A DNA stretch of 64,000 bases from Microplitis mediator (Eukaryota > Arthropoda > Insecta > Hymenoptera > Braconidae), in the NCBI RefSeq assembly GCF_029852145.1, contig NC_079975.1, positions 19,225,364 to 19,289,363 of the forward strand, written 5' to 3'. A program made the translations under genes and the position numbers. The notes below the pieces were generated by a model. The model worked only from the letters and a program-made list of their open reading frames with translations. It was not told the origin of the DNA and searched no databases. Below, in pieces: positions 51,425 through 62,224 of the stretch; within the stretch, counting starts at the first letter, position 1, and every line of letters begins with the position of its first letter.

Positions 51425-54400
51425 ATTAATTGCTGCCACAATAATGTACATCGTTCAATTTACAAAATGTTGTAGACTAAAGATTCGAAAAACGGTTACT
51501 TTCTAATAACAGCCTTAAAATTTATTCAAACTCTTAGAGTTTATAAACAGTGAAGATTTCCTCAGCGGGTTCTTAGGGTCAACCGTTTTTCAGATTTTTT
51601 AAATTTCTTATCGTAGTATAAATTTTTATTCCCATTACTGAATTCGTGAGTTGTCTTGTTTGAGAACAGCTATATATATGTAAGTAGGATGTATGTGTAA
51701 CGGAACCATCTAGGCGTGTTAGTACCGGTACTCTAATTACCGGCAATTACCGGTACCTAATCAATTACGGTAACGCAATCTGCTCGTATACTATCGGCCG
51801 AGCGGTCACGGTAATTGCTGTTACCCAATTATCCGAAATACATCTGAATTTACTAAAAATCTTTTACTTGCTATCCCTATTTATATTTTTAAATTAAAAA
51901 ATATATATTTGAGTGTGCATTTGAGTATAAGAGTATAAAATAATTTATCTTTCTATCGGAACGCTTATCAAAATCCATTTATTCAGCTTAGACTTTATAT
52001 ACAAACTTACCGTACATGTTTCATTGAATTTTGTTTAGCTAACAGAATTGACCGATAGGCAGTAGGATTTGAGTTTAAGGATTGAAAAGTGTCTTTGATG
52101 CGTAGCTCACACAATCCATATAGCAATCCCGCGACAAAGGAGTTGCATGTCGAGGGTGAGAGATGAGTTTGTGGTACTCTGTACCTTTATACTATAGTGT
52201 ATATTGAATATAATAGTAAGTAGGGAATAAAAAAATATGAAAGATAAGGGAGTACTCTGAGCGGGGTGCGTTGATCGGTCAAGATGTGTTTTGAAGAGCT
52301 TACATCTAAAGGGATCTAGATCTGGATAAGCTTACATTACTTGGGTTGCTTCTTTTCCTGTGAGATTTTTATATTTATCTTCAACGGATTGTTATATCAG
52401 TTGCTTGTGAAAATAATTTTATTTCCTCGAAATTGATAATTATTTACAAACAATAAATTTTCTTCCGATTATTTAAAAAAATATAAAATTATTATATGTG
52501 AAAGATATTTATTTTTATAAATATATATCTTAAGAAAAGCGAGTTATTTTTGTTTACTTGAGATTACTTTCTAGATATTTTATTCTTCTATTTTATCGCT
52601 TCAACGTAAGCATATATATTATTCGTTACGTGCAGTATTCGTAAATTTTTACGGTACAGTTTCACCTGCGACTTACGATTTTACTTGCGACATTTCTCGA
52701 ATCAAGTAGTATAAATATATATGTATGTGTTGTATAGTTTGAGACGTTTTAACATCGTTATCGAGAAGAATATAAATAGCTATACAGTTGAAATGCAATT
52801 GAGATTAAATTCTAACGATAAAATACTGTTTTATATCAAATGGAAAATGGTATATATGTATATAGATATAGATGTATTTATGAGTAAAATCGATTGTAGA
52901 TTTTGTTACAATTTATAAGAGACTTGTGCTTATAAAGAATTGGTAATGCAACAATCACAAAACTCAAAGCAGAAAGTCGTTACGCGACTGAATAATTGGT
53001 GAGACGAGACGATTTATGAGCAAACCGCACCCTCTTATTTTCTACTCAACGACATTGACGACGACACAGCTCGTAAGCCTTCAACAACAGACAATCTATT
53101 CGTAATGATTTCCGCTTAAAATGCTGAAAAATTTTTCTTTTTTTAAATTTAAACGGGACTAAATTATGCCTAATCATACTTATTCTTTCGACTGCAATTA
53201 AATCAACTATTATCCATTACCTCTATTACATTTTTCAAGCTTTTGTTACTCGATTATACATTCGGCTGTTTTTCTTCTTTTTTATTTAATTTTTTTCAAT
53301 TTCATTTATGGATATATGAATTTTACGAATAAGAACCGAGAAAAAAATTAAATAGACGCGTTACCCGATAGGCATTTTGCTAATGAAAAAATTAAAAAAA
53401 AAAAGAACACAGCCAGAGATAACAGAAGGTATTACTTTCAGTCCGATTACTCGTGGTTCGGGGATACTGACCCAGTTACTACAGTGAAAATTGTATAGAA
53501 TAACTTGGGCCCACGAGTATAGAACTTCCGGTTCAATCTACATCACTATTATTCAGGTAGCCAACAAAATAATGCTAAAAAAGAAAATATATTCACGTGA
53601 AGAGTTAAATACGAGAAAAAATTTCGGAGCGATTTAAATTTTACAATCGTCGAAAAACAATACAGTCTTCGATATACGAATAGCAGAATATAAATTAGTT
53701 TTATTTTATTCATTACTATTATTATTATTATTTATATTTTCCAATCTTCTTGTTGCATCACATGCTCTTTTTTAGTTATTCACGATTAATAACAGGGAAA
53801 ATGCGATGTCGAAACCCATTGAAAGCACAAAAGAGACGATGAGCTTAACTCGAGTCTCTTGTAAACTGTATAAAGACTTCGGGAGACAGTAAACACTTGA
53901 GATAGTGAACTGCACAACAACGTGTCTCATTTTACGTTCAAACGATCTATTGTTCTGCTTGGTTGCATTGGTGACCTTCTCTCTAACGTCCATCGGCGAA
54001 CGATCGCAGTCTGTAAGATCGTCGCTGATTGAATTAAAAAGAGGAGAAAGAGCAGAAGACCTGCCTCCCTCATATGACTATAATAACAATAACATTTGAA
54101 TGGATAAATAAAAAAATATAAAGTGATGAAAATAAAAAATTTATTTAAATTATTGTTTATTTGCTTGGCGCCTTTGTAGTAAAAAATGGATTTGGTCGTT
54201 TCATTATACAATACTAAAATACTGGTGGGTATTGTTTAGTATGTGTATGTGTGAGTTATTGGGACGCACGTAAACCATTTTGTCGAAAAAATCTCTGGAG
54301 TTATCGAGAATACTTGGAATGAATAAGAACTAAACAATTATTTACGCGGATAGATTTACGAAAACTGTAGGTTTTTTAGCGTACGTGGAAAAATCGGTTT

Positions 54401-54916
54401 TTGCCGATCGTAGTTGCGGAATGTATTGTTCAATAGTGGATTCGACATGCGTCCGTGCACTTTGTCTATGTGTATAAAAGATGTAAAGGCGGTTATATAT
54501 AAACCTCCTGTACTGACCGGATGTTGGTGGGTATTTTGCTTTTACCTGTTTCAGTAAGCGAAAGATATAAAAGGAAATTGAAAATTGAAAAATACAATTG
54601 ATTTTGCGGTGAGTGGAGAGAAATAGGTCATAGATAATTTTAAATATTTATTCTATTGCTGCAGTGAGTACTTTATACACATATATAGGACAGATGAGAA
54701 TTGATCTTGTTAGATTTATTTACCGATCTATCACGTGCATCACTACAAACAAAAATATAATATATTATATTAAAGTTCATTTTGAGACTTTAACATAAAT
54801 AAAAATTAAATTTATTTTATTTTCTACCATAAAATTGCTTAAGTTACGGGTATCTAGAATTTTTTTTTGCATCAGGAGCCCAGAGAATGCAAGAGAAAAA
54901 TGAATGCACACTCATA
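51425..54916. other. Unassigned sequence, no gene seen
   Basis: Contains a compact CCGGT/ACCGG-rich patch at about 51720-51830 (annotated separately), ATT repeats near 53714-53736 and several unrecognised short frames (52721-52918, 53772-54211). The overlapping frames on both strands near 53.8-54.2 kb cannot all be coding. Confidence 0.5.
51720..51830. repeat. Cluster of ACCGGTA/TTACCGG short palindromic words
   Basis: TACCGGTA, AATTACCGGCAATTACCGGT, AATTACGGTAAC and CACGGTAATTGCTGTTACC occur within 110 bp, giving several overlapping small inverted repeats in a locally GC-richer island. It could be a decayed hairpin element or a protein-binding cluster; nothing in the sequence decides between them. 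Confidence 0.4.
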
Positions 54917-55625
54917 CACTGTAGAAAGTTTTGGTGTAAAAATAGCTCCCGCGAATTTTACGCGGCCTTGTACTGTAAAATAACGGTGTCAAAAATTATC
55001 GGTGTAAATTATCCATCTGTGTATTTTTAACGCGGTGTAATTTACTTTATTTACACCATTCTGTGTTACTCGTTATAACTTTGATTAACGAGCAACAAAT
55101 TATTGAACATTTTTAACTGCTTAATCAATAACTATACACTGTAAAAAATTGGGACTGATTACGGATTTTATTTAAATTCAAATTCACTCCGCCATATTCA
55201 GAGTTCCGGAGTTTTAGAAAAAATCACTCCGCATTCAAAGTAAATAGGGAGTTTGTGTTTCCAGCGGAGTAATTTCGAAGTGATCTGGATTTTATGTAAA
55301 TCTGCATTCACTCCGATTCGGACTTTAAAATAATCTCCCCTGCGGAGTGAATTTTACTCCAAGGGCATTAAATAACTAAACAGTCATCCGTTTCGCATTC
55401 ACTCCGGATTTAATCCAAGTTCACTTAGCAAATTTTTTACAGTGTATTAATTTCGTTTAGATATTAAATAAGTAAAATTATCATAAATTACACATTTACA
55501 AGCTTGACGGTGTAAAAATTGTTAATTCACACCGCCTAAATTTAACACGATATTTAGTGTAATTTTCTTACAAAAATTTTCACCAAGTCAGTTACTCTAC
55601 ACCGAGTCCAAAAATTTTTACAGAG
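54917..55625 (+). mobile_element. Family B element, copy B2, interrupted by A6
   Basis: The left part begins CACTGTAGAAAGTTTTGGTG with GGTGTAAAAATAGCTCCC and CGCGGTGTAATTTAC. The right part ends TCACCAAGTCAGTTACTC and CCGAGTCCAAAAATTTTTAC. The TA flanks at each end and the order of blocks match B1. The two halves are separated by the complete family A element at 55138-55444. Excluding it, B2 is about 400 bp, close to B3 at about 413 bp, so little B sequence was lost at the junction. Confidence 0.8.
55138..55444 (+). mobile_element. Family A element, copy A6, inserted in B2
   Basis: About 307 bp, from CACTGTAAAAAATTGGGACT to GCAAATTTTTTACAGTG, with TA immediately outside both ends. Interior blocks are GGATTTTATTTAAATTC, AATTCACTCCGCC, GAGTTCCGGAGTTTTAGAAA, ATCTCCCCTGCGGAGTGAAT and CATTCACTCCGGATTTAATCC. 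It is the most complete standard-size A copy and serves as the reference orientation. It lies wholly between the halves of B2, so it arrived later. No reading frame. Confidence 0.85.
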
Positions 55626-57975
55626 TAGAGTCAATTGAAACGCGAACCAGATAAAGCTGTTCTCGTGAGTGAACTTGTATATATATGTGATAGTAGCTGG
55701 AGAGTGAATTGTTATTTGGAAGTTCGATGCATCGCGTAACAATCAGCTCAGTAGAGAAAGAAAGAGACAGTAATAGTGTCAATGGGATATATACATAGAA
55801 TGGAATAGTGAGAAAAAACTGCCAAATGATTCTCTCGACTCACTCATACTGTCTCGCTTAATTTTCTCACTTTGTTGACGAATCGCAGAGTAGTTCTGTT
55901 GACTTTTTTCATTTTTAATTTTATTTACATTTTAGTTTCACATATGGTGTGAATTCACGAATCGATATCCCAGTTGATTAATCAATCCAGTGAATTCTCC
56001 AAGGCATTTTTAGAAACTGCCGAGTTAGTTATATAATTGCTACTCTAAGTTATTAGCTAACTAAAAAAAAAATCTGAGAATTTATGATAATAAGTTTATG
56101 GTGACAATTAAAATTTTTTAGTATTCATTTTTAAAATTATAAATTAAAATAATAATAGTCCCAGTTATAAATATCTAAAGAATACTTTTTTAAAGTTTAA
56201 AAATTTTTTTCTTCACTAGTCAACAAATTGTATAAGATTGTACACGTGTACTGTACAAAAGAACAATGGCAAGCGACAAATGCTGTAGTTACTCTAACAC
56301 ACTTTTGTTTTTTCATAATTACACCTCAACTGAGTAGCTTGTCAAAATCATAATTAACGCTGAATTTAGATGCAATTTTAGTTGGTCTTGACACAACAGC
56401 GAATAGTTATTAGTCATATATACATATATACTAATACATGCACACATCATAAAGTAATAAAGTGTAAAGTATAAAAAATTTAAAAAATGAACAAATGAGT
56501 TGCACAGTTGCAGCAGAGTTGTGGTTTGCAGACTGACACGCAGGTAGTTAAATCCTGACGGTTTATTTCAGGTTTCACCTCCACCGTGTGTGGTTACGGC
56601 CGTTAAGAATTTTAATTAGTAGAATTAGGCGTGGCATTATGGACCTTAAATTTGTGTTAAATACGAGTAAAAAGAGTACTGCTATCCACGGATGTCCCTA
56701 GTGTGACACTAATTGTGTTTACGACCGTTGTCTTGGGTTTCTGTTCTCTCTTTCATACACATGCAATATATGTATAAATATATAGTAGTAAAAACAGTGG
56801 AATCGGCTCTCATAAAGCGTCTACTGATGTTCCCAAACGTTTCAAGAAATGGTAAAAAGAAATAATAATCTGCACATATATATATATATATATATATACC
56901 CATCATATTGGATTTAAGTTTATTCGTTCGACGAGTCGTTTGACTATCGACTGTGTCGTCTGGAAACAAAGATATCGAAGATCTATCGTGAAAATGTCCT
57001 AGAAGATATTTAAATTTATTCATTCAATGCTTGAACTAAGAGTGGCAGATATTCAACCGACAACGAGAGAGCAGCTTTTATCGTTTTTCATACTATCTGA
57101 ATAAAATGTACCCTGTAATAGTAGAGTTGAGTAGAGTGTAGAGTATAGAAGAGTAAGAAGGACTTATATACATTAGAAAAGACGAAAAAGGTAATAGCGC
57201 GTGACAACGACGTGCAGCTGTTTCTGTGAAGCCAACTATAAAAAATATTGCGTTTTTTCTTATTATCAAGTTAATCCAGCCGTGAAGTTGACGATTTTTA
57301 GCAGAAAATTAACTCCAGAGTGAAATTAGCAGTGAACTCCAGAACCCAGTTAGAAACCGGTGTTGGAATATATTTGCAAGAAATTCGTATTTCAGAATAG
57401 AGAAGTCAAGTGCCCACAGTGAGTTTCACTGGTACGTGAAAACTTTACTCGAGGTACTTCACTATTACGTATACTACTCTACGTTTCTCTACAAACTAAA
57501 TCTAGTTGGGACTCTGCTCTTACATATGTCGGAACCACGAACTCTGCCTTGGTCAATTCACGCTCCAGCGATAACAATACAGAAAGTACTGATAGTCCAG
57601 TGAGCAAACAACCTCTGGATTATTCGGATAATTAGATTAAACAACTAGGCCACCCTGAACACTACCAGTATTATACTGTCGCAGAGTTTAGTTCACTCTC
57701 TTTCAGATAAATGCCACAAGCACACTATTACTTAATTTTTCATTTTTTTTCATTCATTATACTTCGTCTTTCTAAACTAGCAAATGTCATCCATCTTTTT
57801 TAACTAAATGATTTAGTAGATAAAGATCCTTTGCAATGTTATTGCGAAATTTTTATCATTATCAGTGATCCATTAATATTTAATTACTTTTAATTTTTTG
57901 CTATATGGAAAAAGCTAAATAATCATTTATTTAAAACTTGTTTGAAATTTTTTTATGGGACGTCTCGTAAGAAAG
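55626..57975. other. Unassigned sequence, no gene seen
   Basis: The 104-codon minus-strand frame at 56709-57023 crosses a TA tract (56875-56898) and has no known domain. 57000-57720 is GC-richer, with TAGAGTTGAGTAGAGTG-type short repeats near 57121. No RNA or element ends seen. Confidence 0.5.
56875..56898. repeat. TA dinucleotide microsatellite
   Basis: About 12 TA units; it generates the IYIYIYI run in the overlapping minus-strand frame. Confidence 0.85.
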
Positions 57976-58567
57976 CAATCATATATGGTCATATAAGTAT
58001 TTTGACCATATATATTTTCATATATGACCCATACATGGACATACATGGCTTATGAATGGTATGGAGTTATTATCCTCATATATGATTATGTATTACCGAA
58101 TATTCCCCCGGATAGCTCAACTGGTAGAGTACTAGGTGGGTAACCGACATGGTCTGGGTTCGATTCCCAGTTCGACTATCCGATTATTTTTCTCAATTTA
58201 TCTATAAACTGTTTATTGAGATGATTCTTTTTCAATCCCTTCTTACCCTAATTCTCTTTCCTTAATACGCGAGTGTTGAAACGCTTCATGCATATATTCC
58301 TTATGTGCACATGCGTGTGCATGAACACTGACTTTCCTGCTTTACAGCAGTATATTATGTAATTCATACATGACTTAATATAATGGGTTTCTTTTTTTAT
58401 ATATGACCATATATGTCTATACATAATCCATACATGGACGTAGATGACTCATATATGGCCATATATTCATACATGATTTGTCCCCAATATATGTCCGATA
58501 TTTTTCCCATATGTGTCCATTATCCATGTAAGGCTGTATTTGGGCTATAGATGGCCATATATGATTG
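57976..58567. mobile_element. Inverted-repeat element carrying a tRNA-derived segment
   Basis: About 592 bp. The left end CAATCATATATGGTCAT is inverted at the right as ATGGCCATATATGATTG (one mismatch in 17). Both shoulders are filled with degenerate CATATATGG(C/T)CATATATG-type palindromes (for example GACCATATATATTTTC, ATATATGACCATATATG, GACTCATATATGGCCAT). Between the shoulders sit the tRNA-like segment at 58106-58183 and about 170 bp of unique sequence. No open frame. The element looks like a palindrome-rich MITE that acquired, or grew around, a tRNA-derived piece. Confidence 0.65.
58106..58183 (+). pseudogene. tRNA-like sequence (tRNA pseudogene or SINE head)
   Basis: CCCGGATAGCTCAACTGGTA is a typical box A region with D-arm, and GGTTCGATTCC is a textbook box B. 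The T-arm CTGGG/CCCAG pairs perfectly. The canonical acceptor stem fails in its outer three pairs. A shifted stem CGGATAG (58109-58115) with CTATCCG (58176-58182) is perfect over 7 bp. The anticodon arm (CTAGG...CCGAC) has two mismatches and lacks a normal loop with T before the anticodon, so no anticodon can be assigned. The 5' half resembles tRNA-Lys-type sequences (inference). It is probably not a functional tRNA. It may still be transcribed by RNA polymerase III. Confidence 0.65.
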
Positions 58568-59324
58568 GTTTTTTCACAGGGTTGAAGAATAATAAAATTA
58601 AATAATAAATAATACTAGTATATCAGTTACTAAGTGAACTATAAAAAGAAGATGAAAAGACAATGGGTTTTCTTCTGGTTGGATGAACGTTGACAGTAGT
58701 AAAGTTCTTAGTATGAATTATGCTAATCGTTACACTTACGGTAATAGTCAGCATAGATATAGAGTGTGATAAAACGTACGGTATTGTCTTCAATGTTTAC
58801 TCACCTGTAACAAAAATAAAATTAAGAACATTAGTAAAATTATCATTTAGACAAATTGTGTAATAAAAATAACAATCATTTGATTTCAGTTTGAAAACGG
58901 AAAAAAAACATGACACTTTAATAGTTTGTCGTATATTTTTTAGTCGAATTTTGTATTTATAAACTATTTTTTAACCAGGATCATTTAATAAAAATTTAAA
59001 ACGGGAAAGCAAAATTTATAATTTTTTATATTTATGTCAATAAGTATTATGTATTTTGTTGGTGTATGTAATAAATAAATTTTTGTTAATTGATAAATAA
59101 TATTTTATATTTATCATAGGCCAATTGCATAAAATTAATGAAATAATAATTGGATATATAAATATTCCTGACCGAAAAAAAAATCGGTATCTGTAATACA
59201 AATTTTAATTTCACTGTAAGTATTACATATTTGATTAATTTATATTTTAAACTGATTAACTTTTATTACTGTAATAAATTTATACTTAAAAGTAATGATA
59301 TTGAGCTAGTTTTTAAAATAATGT
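58568..59324. other. Unassigned AT-rich sequence
   Basis: No gene, element end or RNA seen. Confidence 0.55.
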
Positions 59325-59470
59325 AGGGTCACTTTTTCAATCCGAGATTTTATTAATCCGGGATTATATTATTATTGCCAGTATATTTATATATTGTCAA
59401 TAAATCGATATATAAGTAATAATAATTTAATCCCGGATTAAGAAAAATATTGGATTGCAAAAATGGCCCT
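59325..59470. mobile_element. Short inverted-repeat element with AGGGYCA ends
   Basis: About 146 bp. AGGGTCACTTTTTCAATCC at the left is inverted as GGATTGCAAAAATGGCCCT at the right. The inner stem TTAATCCGGGATTATATTAT pairs with ATAATTTAATCCCGGATTAA. Arms are about 48 bp with few mismatches around a loop of about 50 bp. No coding capacity; a typical tiny MITE layout. Confidence 0.7.
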
Positions 59471-60136
59471 TATATAATAGTACTTTTTGATTAGTTACTA
59501 CAATAATTAGTTAATTACTTTGCATTATAAATTTTCCATTAACGTCAAAATTATTTTAATATTTTAAATGGAGTTCAATTTAAGGATCGCATTCGATTTA
59601 ATAAGAATACTACTATTGAATTATTAAATATGCTAAACAACCTTTTTAAATTATTTAATTTTGACGTTGATATAAAGTTTCAATAGGTCGCTGTCCCTCT
59701 ATCGGATTATTCAAAATATCTCCATCGGAATGATTTTCAGGCGAAAATATAGAATTAAAAATATTTTCCATTATCTTTTTGTATTGATTTTCCATAAAAT
59801 ATTTAAAATTATTAATCAAAGTATTGTAAAAAGATTCATTATTAATTATTTAACTGTATCCATTCTTTAATAATATCTTTTTTGAATTACTTTTTTTTTT
59901 TTAATTTAGGTTATTAGTTTCAACACATTTGAACACACATGATAATTAAATATACACGTTCAAAGTATATATTAATAAGCAGTACCACTTCAGTACATAG
60001 TTACTTTTCATTATGTTGGCAGTTCTTTAAACTCGGCTTAAACAAATGTCTTCATTAGAAAAACTGATACTAAATACATGTTTAATAACAGGAAACAAAC
60101 TATTGTGATTGAAAAAGATCAATCGGCGTATCTCTA
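59471..60136. other. Unassigned AT-rich sequence
   Basis: No gene, element end or RNA seen. Confidence 0.55.
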
Positions 60137-60229
60137 CACTGTAAAAAATTGGCGGAGTGAATGCAGATTAAATCCGTAGTGAATTCGGAGTGAAATTAAA
60201 TCCGAATTCACTCCGGATTTTTTACAGTG
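60137..60229. mobile_element. Minimal family A element, copy A7 (93 bp)
   Basis: CACTGTAAAAAATTGGCGGA on the left and CACTCCGGATTTTTTACAGTG on the right, with TA on both sides. Only the terminal blocks remain: GGAGTGAATGCAG, ATTAAATCCG, GGAGTGAAATTAAATCCG and TTCACTCCGG. The ends are very well preserved although the whole interior seen in A6 is missing. This is the shortest copy in the window. Confidence 0.85.
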
Positions 60230-60514
60230 TAATAACAGATTGTAAGCTACCGCAAAGATCTACTTGAGTCTCCTGGGCCATATAAATGCCGCCATCGTTG
60301 TACTCCACTCTAACCTAACTAACCTCTAAATAGTTCAAAATGTATCATGACACAGGTGATGATCACTTCTGCCCCTCACCATGCCCAATTTTATCTGAGT
60401 TTGTTTAGTTTATATAAAGAACTTAACAAAACGGATTTCCCCACAATTGATCCCGGTAATTCGGCAACTTTGTGAACATCAACAACCAGTAAAAATGTCT
60501 ACTTTACACGGTAA
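60230..60514. other. Unassigned sequence
   Basis: Somewhat GC-richer than average. No gene or element end recognised. Confidence 0.5.
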
Positions 60515-61020
60515 TAAATGCATGGTGTTCAACACCATGCTGGCATGGTCTCAAGACAGATACTAAAATAGTATGTGAAATATTCCAAGACAGTATTGCA
60601 ACAAGTCCCAGAAGTATGGCGTTATTTACTATACTGTATAGTACTGGGGCTATTGTATTGCTTACACGTATGCATAGCAGGCACGGCGAAACAACATGGC
60701 CCTGAGACCCATACTACAATACCGAGGGTACAATGCTACTAGTTTTTCCCGCCATAATTTCTGGCGTGTCAATCAATGTATACTATCGTATTACCACCAA
60801 AACTATATAGATGTCGTTAGACTAGGTTTATCGGCCAGAAGCAATGTGGATACGGCAACGCAATGTGGGCCTGACGGCCATACTGACATTGCGGAGTTTG
60901 CGACAACTATTGCCAATGTTACTATTCCCGCAATGGTCTATGCAATCATCTATGCATATACAATTTTATAACCTATAAAAATCTTCGATACCACACAGTA
61001 TGGCGTTCACGCCCATACTG
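60515..61020. repeat. Cluster of related short hairpin motifs
   Basis: A recurring pattern, ATGG followed by a 2-6 base spacer, then CCATACTGGCATNG or variants, appears several times: CATGGTGTTCAACACCATGC at 60520, ATGGCCCTGAGACCCATACT at 60695, GTGGGCCTGACGGCCATACT at 60866 and GTATGGCGTTCACGCCCATA at 60997. More degenerate versions occur near 60543, 60580, 60614 and 60655. Each is a small hairpin followed by a CTGGCAT-like tail. Spacing is irregular (about 23-130 bp), so this is not a simple tandem array. The region is GC-richer than its flanks. The 91-codon frame at 60696-60971 lies within it and has no known domain. Confidence 0.5.
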
Positions 61021-61063
61021 GCATAGTGATATCCGCAAAATATTTCTTACCGTGTATCCGCTG

Positions 61064-61203
61064 CCCATACGAAAAAAATATATATCCGGATATATCCGGG
61101 CAAATCTGGAATATGTCTTATATATGCAACATATATATAAATATATGTCTCATATATGCAGATTTGCCCGGATATATCCGGATATATATTTTTTTCGTAT
61201 GGG
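61064..61203. mobile_element. Perfect-arm hairpin element (140 bp)
   Basis: Two 44-bp arms, 61064-61107 and 61160-61203, are exact reverse complements. They begin CCCATACGAAAAAAATATAT and contain TATCCGGATATATCCGGGC. The 52-bp loop holds two near-copies of ATATGTCT(T/C)ATATATGCA. Perfect arms imply recent formation or insertion, or continuing correction between the arms. No open frame of its own; the frames crossing it are artefacts. The arm edge CCCATAC also matches the CCCATACT word of the adjacent hairpin cluster. Confidence 0.8.
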
Positions 61204-62224
61204 TGATCTCACCTCTCATCCACTTAATGCAATTTCCATGATTCGTATTTGTCATGACAGAAGAAATTGTATGGTGCCAGTCACAGTAATTTTTTCTATG
61301 ATTACTAATCAGTAATAATAAATTTCACCTTTATATCTTTATTTAAGTTTTTGAAATTTTATTTTTGTCAGGAATTAAATATTTAAAAAACTTTAAAGTG
61401 AGTAATGTCTCGTTATATTTTCGGCTCATCAATGTCGATTGTCATGAGGTTATTGCCAGAGTATTGCGCTTGTCAAGTGAGGTGGTTTAACCAGAAAATG
61501 TCATTGCGTAATCGCGTGCAATGTACGTCCTCACGAATTAACGGGATAGAATGGGTTATGTCGGGTTTTCACGTTGGTAAATGATGCGACATAGTGTGAA
61601 TGAGGAGTGTTTGCATGACAGGAAAACGCGAGGACATTGTGGTCAAATTCCCGACACTCTACAAATATATACAATCTGCAACCGGCGACATGTAATTCTC
61701 TTATAAATACATACTTAATATATATGAGAAGATATAAGTATTAAGTTTCTATTGTTATTAGTACATATATTCGTCATTTTCAATGTTGCTGCTATTGTCC
61801 TACCAGCCTAGACAAGAATACATAAGGTATAGTCTGAAGATAAGTTGTGGAAGTTGGTGCAGCAATAAAGTGTTTAGGGTTTCGACGCGTTGTGTAGGAG
61901 TCTCAAGGCAATACGAGTCGTTAGATGATTCTCTTGAAGCTAAGATGGATATTTGTGATATTTGATGGTGTGTATACGTATAGTTAACTTATAAAATGAG
62001 AGAAAAAAAAACTCAGTCATGCACTCTGTGGTGAACGAATAACTGAGAGGATTTGTAGACCGACTATATAATATATGAGTGGCACGTATTTTTCATTTGA
62101 GTGCCCACGTAAAAACGTCTTCTGTATTATGCTAGAAGCATGAGTTCCACCAGTATACTTAAAAAATTTAAGTACCGCGAGATTAGAACAAAAAATAAAA
62201 TATAGGTATAATTATTTGATTGTA
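61204..62224. other. Unassigned sequence
   Basis: No gene, RNA or element end recognised. A short frame at 61783-61965 has no known domain. Confidence 0.5.

Noticed and set aside
58106..58183. Functional tRNA gene
   Set aside because: The anticodon stem has mismatches, the loop lacks the normal T before the anticodon, and the canonical acceptor stem is broken, so no decoding tRNA can be proposed.
60696..60971. 91-codon frame in the hairpin cluster as a gene
   Set aside because: It is explained by the GC-richer repeated hairpin words, with no known domain and no splice or promoter context.
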